From NCBI GenBank assembly GCA_904502075.1, contig CAJGDL010000015.1:1-19033 (forward strand): 19,033 nt of DNA, given 5' to 3'. The notes under the pieces are model-generated. The model saw nothing but the letters and a program-made list of their open reading frames with translations. It made no database searches and was not told the origin of the DNA. A program made the position numbers and the translations under genes. Shown in pieces: positions 1 through 7,764 of the stretch (its first letter is position 1; each line of letters opens with the position of its first letter). The DNA is from an uncultured Alistipes sp. (GTDB taxonomy: Bacteria; Bacteroidota; Bacteroidia; Bacteroidales; Rikenellaceae).

Positions 1-100
1 ACTCACCGAGGAGCAGCTCACCGATATCTTGCAACGCCTCTCGATGCTCAACTCGGCCAAGGTTCAACTCGCCAAAAAGGTCGACCGCCTCCTGTTGTAA
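1..100 (+). CDS. C-terminal end of an unidentified protein (partial)
   Basis: An open frame enters from the left edge (first full codon at base 2) and stops at TAA 98-100, giving the last 32 residues of a protein. The tail is helical and amphipathic, with leucines at regular spacing and Lys/Asp pairs near the end (for example LTEEQLTDILQRLSML). This resembles the final dimerisation helix of small helix-turn-helix regulators such as MarR proteins, but 32 residues are too few to name a family. A weak hairpin with a T-run follows, as expected at the end of a transcription unit. The codon use matches the neighbouring genes, so I take it as real coding sequence. Confidence 0.6.
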   Translation, partial: LTEEQLTDILQRLSMLNSAKVQLAKKVDRLLL

Positions 101-109
101 TCACTCTTC

Positions 110-133
110 CAACTGCTGCGGCTTGTTGTTTTT
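110..133 (+). terminator. Possible weak terminator after the partial gene
   Basis: CAAC (110-113) can pair with GTTG (125-128), with a small GC/GC extension inside, and five T residues follow directly (129-133). The stem is short and imperfect, so this is only a plausible intrinsic terminator for the upstream partial gene. Confidence 0.3.
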
Positions 134-377
134 GGCACTGAATTTGTTCTCTTTGGGCGCAGGTAGGGTTGGGTTAAGGTAACTAATTCTTTTATCTTTC
201 GAAGTACCCTCGGGTACCATCTTTCTGTTTATTTTCTGTTTGCACACCGTGCGTCCTTCACCGGATGCACTCCCCCGACCCTGCCCCTTTTGCAGGTGCG
301 AGGAGGATTTTCGGTGGGAGGCTACGCCGGGGATTAAAAAAATCGGGGTTCCTTACGCCGAATTCCTAATTATTTCT

Positions 378-385
378 TACCTTTG
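378..385 (+). promoter_or_regulatory. Promoter -7 box for rpe
   Basis: TACCTTTG fits the Bacteroidota sigma-70-type -7 consensus TAnnTTTG exactly and lies about 40 bases before the rpe ATG. I see no clear -33 TTG at the ideal distance. The implied transcript start is near 389. Confidence 0.65.
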
Positions 386-424
386 TAAGATAAAACAACC
401 TAAAAACCTTAAAGTCCGAAAATA

Positions 425-1075
425 ATGACTCGTATTGTATCCCCTTCGATGCTCTCGGCCGACTTCGGCCACCTGGAGCGCGACACGCAGATGATCGACC
501 GCAGCCGTGCCGAGTGGTTCCATATTGATGTGATGGATGGCGTCTTTGTCCCCAACATTTCGTTCGGCTTCCCGGTGCTGGCTGCCATTACGAAGGCGAC
601 CGAGAAGGTGATTGACACCCACCTGATGATTGTCGAGCCCGAGAAGTATGTGGAGCGTTTTGTGAAGGCTGGTTCCCACTATGTTACCTTTCATATCGAG
701 GCCACCGACAAGGTGCAGGAGTGCATCGATCTGATCCACAAGGCCGGAGCCAAAGCCGGTATTTCGATCAAGCCCAAGACCCCCGTGGAGTCGCTGCGTG
801 AGTGGTTGCCGCAGATCGAGTTGGTGCTTGTGATGTCCGTAGAGCCCGGATTCGGAGGCCAGAGTTTCATTGAGGGCTCGACCGAGAAGGTGGCCGAGCT
901 GAAGCGACTCATCGAGCAGACTGGATCGAAGGCGATGATCGAGGTTGATGGTGGGGTCTCGTCGAAGAATGCCCGTGAGCTCTTCGATGCCGGAGCCGAG
1001 GCCCTGGTGGCCGGAAGCGCCGTCTTCAAGGCTCCCTCGCCCGAGGAGGAGATTATCAAGATTTTGGAGGCGTAG
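425..1075 (+). CDS. rpe: Ribulose-phosphate 3-epimerase
   Basis: This cytosolic pentose-phosphate enzyme interconverts D-ribulose 5-phosphate and D-xylulose 5-phosphate. The 216 residues match the usual family length. The order of motifs of this metal-dependent TIM barrel is complete: SPSMLSADF near the N-terminus (6-14), WFHIDVMDG with metal ligands His33 and Asp35, DTHLMI with His66, the catalytic loop MSVEPGFGGQ (137-146), EVDGGV with Asp175, and GAEALVAGSAVF (190-201) in the phosphate-binding end. The ATG at 425 places the family N-terminus directly and follows the -7 box by a normal short leader. The next gene, an ABC-F ATPase, starts 60 bases downstream and may be co-transcribed. Its substrate ribulose 5-phosphate is also the substrate of the RibB half of RibBA encoded further right. 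Confidence 0.97.
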   Translation: MTRIVSPSMLSADFGHLERDTQMIDRSRAEWFHIDVMDGVFVPNISFGFPVLAAITKATEKVIDTHLMIVEPEKYVERFVKAGSHYVTFHIEATDKVQECIDLIHKAGAKAGISIKPKTPVESLREWLPQIELVLVMSVEPGFGGQSFIEGSTEKVAELKRLIEQTGSKAMIEVDGGVSSKNARELFDAGAEALVAGSAVFKAPSPEEEIIKILEA

Positions 1076-1135
1076 GTTTTCAACCTTTGAGTAGAACGCC
1101 CCGATCCTACACAATAAAACCCATAAGCCAATTCA

Positions 1136-3067
1136 ATGATTTCGCTCGATAGCCTTACGGTCAGCTACGGAGGGTGGACCCTCTTCGATAATATCTCGTT
1201 TTTGATCAACCCGAAGGACCGCATCGGTCTGGTCGGCAAGAACGGAGCGGGTAAGACCACCTTGTTGCGCCTGATTATCGGCGATCAGCAGCCCACATCG
1301 GGCGCCGTAACGAAGAATGCTGACTGTACGGTGGGCTACCTCCCCCAACAGATGAAGGTGGCCGATACCACCACCCTGGCGGAGGAGACGGCCAAGGCCT
1401 TTGACGAGGTGCTCCGGCTCGAGGCCGAGATTGAGCGGCTGACCTTGGAGATCGGCGAGCGTGATGACTACGAGTCGGAGGCCTATGCTGAACTGCTGCA
1501 CCGTCTGAACGATGCCAACGACCGCTACCACATCCTGGGCGGCGAGACGCGTGATGCCGACATCGAGAAGACCCTGCTGGGCCTCGGCTTTCGGCGCGAG
1601 GATTTCGGGCGTGCCACGAGTGAATTTTCGGGCGGTTGGCGTATGCGTATCGAGTTGGCGAAGTTGCTGTTGCGTCGTCCTTCGATCTTTTTGTTGGACG
1701 AGCCGACGAACCACCTCGACATCGAGTCGATTCAGTGGCTGGAGGAGTACCTGAAGAACTACAACGGAGCGGTGCTTGTCATTTCGCACGACCGAGCCTT
1801 TTTGGACAATGTGACGAACCGCACCGTGGAGCTTTCGCTCGGCAAGATCTACGACTACAAGGTGCCTTATTCGAAATTCGTGGAGCTCCGCGCCGAGCGC
1901 AGGGAGCAGCAGCTGGCTGCCTACGAGAACCAGCAGCGACTCATCGAAAAGACCGAGGAGTTCATCGAGAAGTTCCGCTACAAGCCCACCAAGTCGAACC
2001 AGGTGCAGTCGCGCATCAAACAGCTCGAGAAGCTCGACCGCATCGAGGTGGATGAGGAGGATTTGGCCACCTTGAATATCAAATTCCCGCCGGCACCCCG
2101 CTCGGGCCAGGTGGTGGCCGAGTTGAAGGAGCTCGGGATGTCGTTTGGTCGTAAGCATGTATTCAGCGGGGCCGAGTTCACCATCTCGAAGGGCGACAAG
2201 ATTGCCTTGGTGGGGCGTAATGGTGAGGGAAAAACTACCTTGGCGCGTATGCTGATCGGACAACTGACCCCGACCGAGGGTTCGATCCGTTTGGGGGCCA
2301 ATGTCAATATCGGATACTATGCTCAGAACCAGGAGGATCTGATGAATGGCGAGATCACGGTCTACGACACCTTGGACAAGGTGGCCGTGGGCGACATTCG
2401 TACTCGTTTGAGAGATATCTTGGGTGCCTTCCTCTTCCGTGGGGAGGATGTTGAGAAGAAGGTGAAGGTGCTTTCGGGTGGCGAGCGTTCGCGCTTGGCC
2501 TTGGCCTCGCTGATGCTCGAGCCCCACAACCTGCTGGTCTTGGACGAGCCGACGAACCACATGGATATGCGTTCGAAGGATATCCTCAAGAGTGCGCTCT
2601 TGAAGTACGACGGTACGGTGGTCGTGGTTTCGCACGATCGAGAATTCCTCGACGGTATGGTCGACAAGGTCTACGAGTTCCGCGATGGTGGAGTGAAGGA
2701 GTACCTGGGTGGCATCTACTACTTCCTCGAGAAGCGTAAGTTGGAGTCGTTGCGCGAGGTGGAGCGCAAGGCTGTTCCCGCCGTGGCGGCCGCCCCGAAG
2801 GAGGCTTCGACCGGCAAATTGAGTTACGAGCAGAAGAAGGAGCAGGAGAAGCAGGTGCGCAAACTCCGCAAGGCGGTCGAGGCGGTGGAGGCTGAGTTGG
2901 CCGAGGTGGAGCGGGAGATTGCCGCATGGGACGAGAAGTTGGCCGCCGCCACGGAGTATGTCGAAGCCGACTACGTTGCCTACAACGCCCTGAAGGCGCA
3001 ATACGAGCGGCTCATGCACGAGTGGGAGAAGACGAGTTATGAATTGGAATTAACCGAAGAACAATAG
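1136..3067 (+). CDS. ABC-F family ATPase with C-terminal coiled coil
   Basis: This is a soluble tandem ATPase with no membrane segment, the ABC-F architecture. Known members bind the ribosomal E site and act on stalled or antibiotic-bound ribosomes, or in ribosome assembly. Domain 1 has Walker A GKNGAGKT (34-41), signature SGGW (165-168) and Walker B LLDEPTNHLD with Glu189. A charged linker (about 240-320) follows, matching the interdomain P-site tRNA-interaction motif. Domain 2 has Walker A GRNGEGKT (360-367), signature LSGGER (446-451) and LDEPTNHMD with Glu471. After about residue 560 comes a Lys/Glu-rich coiled coil like that of Uup/YheS-type members. At 643 residues it is near the length of those proteins. 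It ends 7 bases before rlmB. The exact subfamily, and whether it gives antibiotic resistance, cannot be read from the sequence. Confidence 0.93.
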   Translation: MISLDSLTVSYGGWTLFDNISFLINPKDRIGLVGKNGAGKTTLLRLIIGDQQPTSGAVTKNADCTVGYLPQQMKVADTTTLAEETAKAFDEVLRLEAEIERLTLEIGERDDYESEAYAELLHRLNDANDRYHILGGETRDADIEKTLLGLGFRREDFGRATSEFSGGWRMRIELAKLLLRRPSIFLLDEPTNHLDIESIQWLEEYLKNYNGAVLVISHDRAFLDNVTNRTVELSLGKIYDYKVPYSKFVELRAERREQQLAAYENQQRLIEKTEEFIEKFRYKPTKSNQVQSRIKQLEKLDRIEVDEEDLATLNIKFPPAPRSGQVVAELKELGMSFGRKHVFSGAEFTISKGDKIALVGRNGEGKTTLARMLIGQLTPTEGSIRLGANVNIGYYAQNQEDLMNGEITVYDTLDKVAVGDIRTRLRDILGAFLFRGEDVEKKVKVLSGGERSRLALASLMLEPHNLLVLDEPTNHMDMRSKDILKSALLKYDGTVVVVSHDREFLDGMVDKVYEFRDGGVKEYLGGIYYFLEKRKLESLREVERKAVPAVAAAPKEASTGKLSYEQKKEQEKQVRKLRKAVEAVEAELAEVEREIAAWDEKLAAATEYVEADYVAYNALKAQYERLMHEWEKTSYELELTEEQ

Positions 3068-3074
3068 TATAGAG

Positions 3075-3806
3075 ATGGATAACAACCTGATTTTTGGTAT
3101 TCGTCCCGTGGCCGAGGCCATCGAGGTACGCAAGCAAATTGAAAAACTCTACATCCGCAAAGGGGCCGAGGGGCCGCTTATGCAGGAGTTGAAGGATCTC
3201 TGCATGCGCCATCACCTGCGTTGGCAGGAGGTGCCCGTCGAGAAACTCAACCGCCTGACCAAGGGCAACCACCAGGGCGTGGTGGCTCAGATTGCCGCCA
3301 TCGAGTATGTGGAGTTGCAGGATATTTTGGAGCGTGTGCCCGAGGATGAGACCCCGCTCATCGTCCTCTTCGACGGAGTAACCGATGTGCGTAACTTCGG
3401 TGCCATCGCCCGTTCGGCCGAGTGTGCCGGAGCCCACGGCCTGATCACCCCGTTGAAGAATTCGGCCCCGGTGAATGCCGAGGCCATCCGCTCTTCAGCC
3501 GGAGCCCTGACCACCATCCCCGTCTGCCGTGTGGGTTCGTTGCGCAACACCGCCAAGCAACTCCAGTTGGAGGGTTTTCAGGTGGTGGCCGCTACCGAGA
3601 AGAGCCGCAAATTGCTCTACGATGCCGATTTCCGCAAACCTACGGTGATTGTGATGGGTTCGGAGGATACGGGTATCTCGAAGGAGCTCTTGAAACTCTG
3701 CGACGAGCAGTTGGCCATCCCTTTGATCGGCCACATCGAGTCGCTCAATGTCTCGGCGGCCGCTGCGGTGATGCTCTTTGAGGTGGTTCGACAGCGAATC
3801 GGATAG
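3075..3806 (+). CDS. rlmB: 23S rRNA 2'-O-methyltransferase, RlmB/TrmH family
   Basis: This is a SpoU (SPOUT-fold) methyltransferase, which moves a methyl group from S-adenosylmethionine to a ribose 2'-OH. RlmB acts on G2251 of 23S rRNA in E. coli. The N-terminal substrate-binding domain (about 1-80) begins with the typical NLIFGIRPVAEAI. The catalytic domain has motif 1 RNFGAIAR (106-113) with the conserved Asn and Arg, motif 2 VMGSEDTGIS (193-202), and motif 3 IPLIGHIESLNVSAAAAV (215-232), which forms the trefoil knot. At 243 residues it has the usual length. The ATG directly follows TATAGAG at 3068-3074. It sits in a tight run after an ABC-F ATPase, so two ribosome-related genes are adjacent. 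Related enzymes of the same family modify tRNA, so the exact target is inferred. Confidence 0.93.
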   Translation: MDNNLIFGIRPVAEAIEVRKQIEKLYIRKGAEGPLMQELKDLCMRHHLRWQEVPVEKLNRLTKGNHQGVVAQIAAIEYVELQDILERVPEDETPLIVLFDGVTDVRNFGAIARSAECAGAHGLITPLKNSAPVNAEAIRSSAGALTTIPVCRVGSLRNTAKQLQLEGFQVVAATEKSRKLLYDADFRKPTVIVMGSEDTGISKELLKLCDEQLAIPLIGHIESLNVSAAAAVMLFEVVRQRIG

Positions 3807-4380
3807 CCGGCCCTTGACCTCCCATTACACACACCCGATCCTCGGGTCGGTAGCCTTGGCTCAAAATCCTCGGGCCCGCAGGCTGACCCTCTCGGTCAAG
3901 CCCTCGGGCGAGGTGCGTCTGAGTTTCCCTTCGGGGCTGAGTCAGGCGCGGGTGCTCGCCTTTTTGGAGGAGCGGGTGGCGTGGGTTGAGATGACTCGCG
4001 AGCGGATGCAGGCGCGACGGGCGGCCAATCCCTCCAAGCGTTACTCCTTAGAGGAGATTGAGGCCCTGCGTCAGCAGGCCAAGGCCGAATTGCCGGTGCG
4101 TGTCGCGGAGTTGGCGGCCCGTTTTGGCTTTCGTTACGGGCGTGTTACGATTCGAGCCGCCCGTACCAAGTGGGGCTGTTGCACGGCCCGAGGGAACCTT
4201 TCGTTGAGTCTCTTTTTGATGACTCTGCCCGAACATTTGCGCGACTTTGTCCTCTTGCACGAGCTTTGCCACACGGTTCATTTCAACCATTCGCCCCGAT
4301 TCCATGCCCTGCTCGATGCGTGTGTCGGAGGGTGCGAGAAGAGCTTGCAACGCGAACTTAAAAGTTATTCCATCCGATGA
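3778..4380 (+). CDS. YgjP-like (DUF45) zinc metallopeptidase-fold protein
   Basis: The C-terminal half carries HELCHTVHFNHSPRFH (161-176), a zincin HExxH site followed by the NHS..F pattern typical of the YgjP/DUF45 family. TKWGCCTARGNLSL (131-144) is the family's SRWGSCS...GN.S-type motif. E. coli YgjP has been reported as a UTP pyrophosphatase, while the fold resembles SprT/WLM peptidases, so the biochemical role here is open. The ATG at 3778 overlaps rlmB by 29 bases. An in-frame TTG at 3814, 8 bases after the rlmB stop, would give an N-terminus closer to that of relatives and may be the true start. The end overlaps the next gene as ATGA, indicating translational coupling. Confidence 0.85.
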   Translation: MRWFDSESDSRPLTSHYTHPILGSVALAQNPRARRLTLSVKPSGEVRLSFPSGLSQARVLAFLEERVAWVEMTRERMQARRAANPSKRYSLEEIEALRQQAKAELPVRVAELAARFGFRYGRVTIRAARTKWGCCTARGNLSLSLFLMTLPEHLRDFVLLHELCHTVHFNHSPRFHALLDACVGGCEKSLQRELKSYSIR

Positions 4381-4904
4381 ATCTAACCTTTCGAAAAACC
4401 CTCCCTGCCGACATCGAGCGCATCATGGAGTTGGTCGCAGCCGCCCAGGCGTGGTTCCGCTCCCGCGGGATCGATCAGTGGCAGGACGGCTATCCCACCC
4501 CCGCCGTATTTGAGGAAGATGTCCGGCGTGGCAATAGTTATGTGGGGGAGTGCGAGGGCAGGGTGGTGCTCACGGGCTGTCTTTCGTTCGATGGCGAGCC
4601 CACCTATCGCGCGATCTTCGAGGGGCAATGGCTCAACGAGGCCCCCTATGGGGTGGTGCATCGCTTGGTGGTCGATCCTGCCATGAAGGGGCGTGGCCTG
4701 GCGGGAGAGTTTCTTCGTTTTTGCTTTGCCGAGTCCATTCGTCGCAGCGTTGAAAATATCCGCGTCGACACCCATCGCCAAAACCTTCCGATGCAGCGAC
4801 TCCTTGCGCGCCACGGATTTCACCCCTGCGGCCGCATCGTCCTCGAGAGCGGTGCCGACCGCGATGCCTATCAACTCGAGATTCCCGAAAACCAACCCGC
4901 GTAG
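4377..4904 (+). CDS. GNAT family N-acetyltransferase
   Basis: This 175-residue protein has the GNAT layout: an N-terminal strand and helix (RKTLPADIERIMELV, 6-20), motif A around HRLVVDPAMKGRGLAGEFL (95-113) with the acetyl-CoA pyrophosphate-binding loop KGRGLA, and motif B DTHRQNLPMQRLLARHGF (131-148). Family members transfer an acetyl group from acetyl-CoA to an amine. The acceptor (small molecule, antibiotic or protein N-terminus) cannot be told from the sequence. Its start ATG overlaps the stop of the preceding YgjP-like gene in ATGA, so it is the last gene of the cluster. A strong two-way terminator lies 23 bases after its stop. Confidence 0.88.
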   Translation: MNLTFRKTLPADIERIMELVAAAQAWFRSRGIDQWQDGYPTPAVFEEDVRRGNSYVGECEGRVVLTGCLSFDGEPTYRAIFEGQWLNEAPYGVVHRLVVDPAMKGRGLAGEFLRFCFAESIRRSVENIRVDTHRQNLPMQRLLARHGFHPCGRIVLESGADRDAYQLEIPENQPA

Positions 4905-4927
4905 GCGGATCTTGACCCGTGAAAAGA

Positions 4928-4964
4928 ACAAGAAGGGGCAGTCTTCAAGACTGCCCCTTCTTGT
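4928..4964. terminator. Two-way intrinsic terminator between convergent genes
   Basis: Bases 4928-4945 are the exact reverse complement of 4947-4964, an 18-bp perfect stem with one central base (in practice a small loop). The outer ends are A-rich on the left and T-rich on the right, so it can act on both strands. It lies between the stop of the acetyltransferase (4904, rightward) and the stop of the second ABC-F gene (4991, leftward). Confidence 0.9.
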
Positions 4965-4990
4965 GCGGACACCGCATGCAATGCCTCTTG

Positions 4991-6625
4991 TTATTTGCGC
5001 TCGATATCCTGCAAATGCTCCAATTGCTTGGTTTCGAGGAACTCGTTGATGCCGCAGAGGTGCTCGCGCACGCGACCATCGCCAAACTCGTAGACCTTGC
5101 TCACCAGGCCATCGAGGAAATCGCGGTCGTGGCTCACCAGAATCAGGGTGCCGTCGTAATCCTGCAGGGCTTGCTTGAGAATATCTTTTGTCTTGAGATC
5201 GAGGTGGTTGGTCGGCTCGTCGAGGATCAGCAGGTTGACCGGCTCGAGCAACAACTTTAAGATGGCCAGGCGCGTACGCTCTCCTCCCGAAAGTACCTTC
5301 ACCTTCTTGGTGCTCTCCTCGCCTCCGAACATAAAGGCACCCAGCATGTCGCGGATCTTTAGGCGCACATCCCCCTTGGCGATGTCGTCGATGGTCTGGA
5401 AGACGGTGATGTTCTCGTCCAGCAGCGAGGCCTGGTTTTGGGCGAAGTAGGCCACCTGGACATTGTGGCCGAGGGTCAGGGTGCCCTCGTGGTCCAACTC
5501 GTTCATGATGCACTTCACAAGGGTCGATTTACCCTCTCCGTTTCGCCCCACAAAGGCCACCTTGTCGCCACGCTCCAAGACAAACGAGGCGTTCGAGAAG
5601 ACCCGCTTCTCGCCAAAGGCCTTGCCGACCCCGTCGGCCTGTACCGGGAAGGATCCGCTGCGGGGTGAGGGTGGAAACTTCAGGCGTAGGGCCGACGTAT
5701 CCTCCTCGTCTACCTCGATGATCTCCAACTTCTCGAGCATCTTCACGCGGCTCTGCACCTGCAGTGTCTTGGAGTAGGTGCCCTTGAAGCGCTCGATAAA
5801 CTCCTTGGTCTCTTGGATCATCTTCTGCTGCTCCTCATACTGCTTCTGCTGCTGTTCGCGACGCTCCTTGCGGAGTTCGAGGTAGTGGCTGTAGGAGGCC
5901 TTGTAGTCGTAGATGCGCCCCATGGTGATCTCAATGGTGCGCGTGGTGATGGCATCTACGAAGCGACGGTCGTGGCTGATCACGACCACGGCCTTCGAGG
6001 AGTTCTTGATGAAGTTCTCCAACCAAAGGATACTCTCGATGTCGAGGTGGTTCGTCGGCTCGTCGAGTAGCAGCACATCGGGGTTCTTGAGCAACAGCTT
6101 GGCCAACTCGATGCGCATGCGCCATCCGCCGCTGAACTCCGACGTGGGGTGATCCAGGTCGGAGCGCTTGAAGCCCAAGCCCAAGAGGGTCTTCTCGACA
6201 TCCTCTTCGAAGTGGGTCATGTCGATGGCGTAGAACTTTTCGCTGAGTTCGCTTACCCGCTCGATGAGTGCCATGTACTCCTCACTTTCGTAGTCGGTGC
6301 GGATGCCCAGTACCTCGTTGATGCGGTTGATCTCGGCCTCGGTCTCGAGTAGATGGGCAAAGGCCTGCGAGGCCTCCTCGCGCACGGTGCGTCCGTCCTC
6401 GGTCATCAGGTGCTGCGGGAGGTAGGCCACCACGCACTCCTTGGGTACCGACACCGAGCCTCGCGTGGCGTTGCGCACGCCGGCCAGGATCTTCAGCAGG
6501 GTACTCTTGCCCGCGCCATTCTTGCCCATCAGGGCGATGCGGTCGCCGGCGTTGATTTGAAACGAAATATCTTTGAATAGGGTGGTGCCGCCAAATTCGA
6601 CGGTCAAACCTTCGATGGTCATCAT
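4991..6625 (-). CDS. ABC-F family ATPase, short form
   Basis: This is a second soluble tandem ATPase of 544 residues. Domain 1 has Walker A GKNGAGKS (34-41), signature SGGWRM (165-170) and LLLDEPTNHLD with Glu189. Domain 2 has Walker A GRNGEGKS (360-367), LSGGER (445-450) and LILDEPTNHLD with Glu470. H-loops SHDR are at 217-220 and 498-501. The linker (about 240-320) is closely related to that of the ABC-F protein at 1136-3067; both contain ELR.ERREQQ and IEVDEED. The protein stops just after domain 2 and lacks the C-terminal coiled coil of its paralogue. ABC-F proteins work on the ribosome; the precise role here is unknown. Two ATG codons in tandem open the frame, and ATAGAGAG directly precedes them. 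It lies 10 bases after the DUF4491 gene and is probably co-transcribed with it. Confidence 0.93.
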   Translation of the reverse strand: MMTIEGLTVEFGGTTLFKDISFQINAGDRIALMGKNGAGKSTLLKILAGVRNATRGSVSVPKECVVAYLPQHLMTEDGRTVREEASQAFAHLLETEAEINRINEVLGIRTDYESEEYMALIERVSELSEKFYAIDMTHFEEDVEKTLLGLGFKRSDLDHPTSEFSGGWRMRIELAKLLLKNPDVLLLDEPTNHLDIESILWLENFIKNSSKAVVVISHDRRFVDAITTRTIEITMGRIYDYKASYSHYLELRKERREQQQKQYEEQQKMIQETKEFIERFKGTYSKTLQVQSRVKMLEKLEIIEVDEEDTSALRLKFPPSPRSGSFPVQADGVGKAFGEKRVFSNASFVLERGDKVAFVGRNGEGKSTLVKCIMNELDHEGTLTLGHNVQVAYFAQNQASLLDENITVFQTIDDIAKGDVRLKIRDMLGAFMFGGEESTKKVKVLSGGERTRLAILKLLLEPVNLLILDEPTNHLDLKTKDILKQALQDYDGTLILVSHDRDFLDGLVSKVYEFGDGRVREHLCGINEFLETKQLEHLQDIERK

Positions 6626-6635
6626 CTCTCTATGC

Positions 6636-6956
6636 TTACTTTTGTTGGCGTTTCGGGTTTCGAGGGAACCACCCCTTTTCTACCCGTTTCTTTTGGTCAA
6701 AAATCTCCTTGATGGTCCAAAACGAGGAGAAGGAGAAGACTCCGAGTAGGGTGGAGTAGAGGATGTTGTCTACCCAAATCGACAAGCCCACGCCCACCAA
6801 ACCGAGCAGCAAAAACCACCACCAACATCCGGTGCCGAAATGGTATTCGCATTGGATCACCACCGGATGGAACAGGCCGATGATCAGAAAGGTCGAGATG
6901 CCGATCACCAACCCCAACAGGTGGTACTCCTGCAAAAACAGTAGGATTGATTCCAT
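6636..6956 (-). CDS. DUF4491 family membrane protein
   Basis: This 106-residue protein has three hydrophobic segments (about 12-34, 43-62 and 64-82) and ends in a charged tail with EKGWFPRNPKR (93-103). The features GLVIGISTFLIIGLFHPVVI and YHFGTGCWWWFL are those I know from DUF4491, a small uncharacterised inner-membrane family common in Bacteroidales. No function is established. It is the gene upstream of the short ABC-F ATPase, with only 10 bases between them, so the two are probably expressed together. I could not find a clear TAnnTTTG box upstream; the preceding gap holds the hairpin after tsaB. Confidence 0.85.
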   Translation of the reverse strand: MESILLFLQEYHLLGLVIGISTFLIIGLFHPVVIQCEYHFGTGCWWWFLLLGLVGVGLSIWVDNILYSTLLGVFSFSSFWTIKEIFDQKKRVEKGWFPRNPKRQQK

Positions 6957-7000
6957 AGCCTATATTTTGTTCTAATGGTTTCTCTTCTTTTGGAATAAAG

Positions 7001-7034
7001 CGGAGGCTGCGCCCTTTTGCGGACACAGCCTCCG
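7001..7034 (-). terminator. Probable terminator after tsaB
   Basis: CGGAGGCTG (7001-7009) and CAGCCTCCG (7026-7034) form a 9-bp perfect stem, with a small CGC/GCG inner pairing. It begins 11 bases past the tsaB stop in the direction of transcription. The T-run on that strand (CTTTATTCC) is weak, so termination may be partial. Confidence 0.6.
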
Positions 7035-7045
7035 TTGCTTTCTTG

Positions 7046-7759
7046 CTATACGAGAGGCCTCTTCTTCGACGGGATCACGATGAAATCCTTTAGGTAGAAG
7101 GGCTCGAAGTAGGCTACATCCTCAAACTTTCCGGCATCGAAGGCCTCTTGCGCCGGACGTGCCAGGCCGCGTGCCGAGGGGGCCACCTGCACCCAATGGG
7201 CATCGGGAAGCAGTTCGCGACACTTGGCGGCTCCGTTGCCGAAGATCACCAGTGGTTGTCCCTCTTTGTGGCGGAATTCGAGGAAGCTCTCCTCGCCAAT
7301 CACCTCGGCCGAGACCTCCGTGAGGGGGCTCCCCTGCGTATCGAAGATTTGGGTGTAGACCTCCATACGACGGGCATCGACCATGGGGCATAGGCGTGCG
7401 CCCTCCCAAGCGTCGATATCCAAAATTCCCGCCTCGTAGTCCTCGCGAGCCACAGCTGCCAGGGCATCGAGCGATCCGATGGCGATCAGCGGCTTCTCGA
7501 GTCCGTAGCAGAGCCCCTTGGCAAACGATACTCCGATGCGCAAGCCCGTGTAAGAGCCGGGGCCCATGCCCACAGCCACGGCATCCAGCTCATCGGGTTG
7601 CACGCCCGTTTCGCGTAACAATTCATCGACAAAGCAGGCTACCTTTTTGGCGTGGTCGCGCCCCTCGTCGCTCTCGCGCAGCGACAACAACTCGCCGTCG
7701 CGTGCAATGCCCACCGAACAGATGTCGGTGCCGGTCTCTATCAGCAGAATCAGTGCCAT
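7046..7759 (-). CDS. tsaB: tRNA threonylcarbamoyladenosine biosynthesis protein TsaB
   Basis: TsaB is the non-catalytic ASKHA-fold partner of TsaD. With TsaE it helps transfer the threonylcarbamoyl group made by TsaC to A37 of tRNAs that read ANN codons (t6A). The 237 residues begin with ILLIETGTDICSVGIARDG (4-22), the phosphate-1 strand pair of the fold, and carry GPGSYTGLRIGVSFAKGL (66-83), the diagnostic TsaB segment. Length is typical. The start is 5 bases after the smpB stop, so smpB and tsaB form an operon. The C-terminal half diverges more, as is usual in this family. Confidence 0.95.
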   Translation of the reverse strand: MALILLIETGTDICSVGIARDGELLSLRESDEGRDHAKKVACFVDELLRETGVQPDELDAVAVGMGPGSYTGLRIGVSFAKGLCYGLEKPLIAIGSLDALAAVAREDYEAGILDIDAWEGARLCPMVDARRMEVYTQIFDTQGSPLTEVSAEVIGEESFLEFRHKEGQPLVIFGNGAAKCRELLPDAHWVQVAPSARGLARPAQEAFDAGKFEDVAYFEPFYLKDFIVIPSKKRPLV

Positions 7760-7764
7760 CTTGC

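Larger units (their letters stand above)
101..424. other. 324-base intergenic region before rpe
   Basis: Apart from the weak terminator and the rpe promoter, I see no convincing gene. An inverted repeat GTACCC-TC-GGGTAC lies at 204-217 in A+T-rich sequence. From about 241 to 360 the sequence becomes abruptly G+C-rich and coding-like, with small hairpins (GCAC-ACC-GTGC at 242-252; CCTGC/GCAGG around 280-297). A TTG-initiated frame of 61 codons (240-425) crosses it, but it runs through the rpe promoter and has no recognisable domain, so I do not call it a gene. The block could be a dispersed repeat or a small RNA. Confidence 0.4.

Noticed and set aside
240..425. 61-codon TTG-initiated frame before rpe
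   Set aside because: It runs through the rpe promoter into the rpe start codon, has no domain, and its last third is A+T-rich promoter DNA. The region is kept as a finding, not as a gene.
377..1114. 245-codon minus-strand frame opposite rpe
   Set aside because: Leu/His/Gly-rich antisense image; rpe is complete on the plus strand.
1133..3019. Very long minus-strand open frame (628 codons) opposite the first ABC-F gene
   Set aside because: It is rich in Leu, His, Gln and Val with no domain, which is the expected antisense image of G+C-rich Glu/Lys/Asp codons. The plus strand encodes a full ABC-F protein.
4383..5513. 376-codon minus-strand frame across the acetyltransferase and the end of the second ABC-F gene
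   Set aside because: Its first part is a frame-shifted reading of the ABC-F C-terminus and the rest is antisense to the acetyltransferase; it also crosses the two-way terminator.
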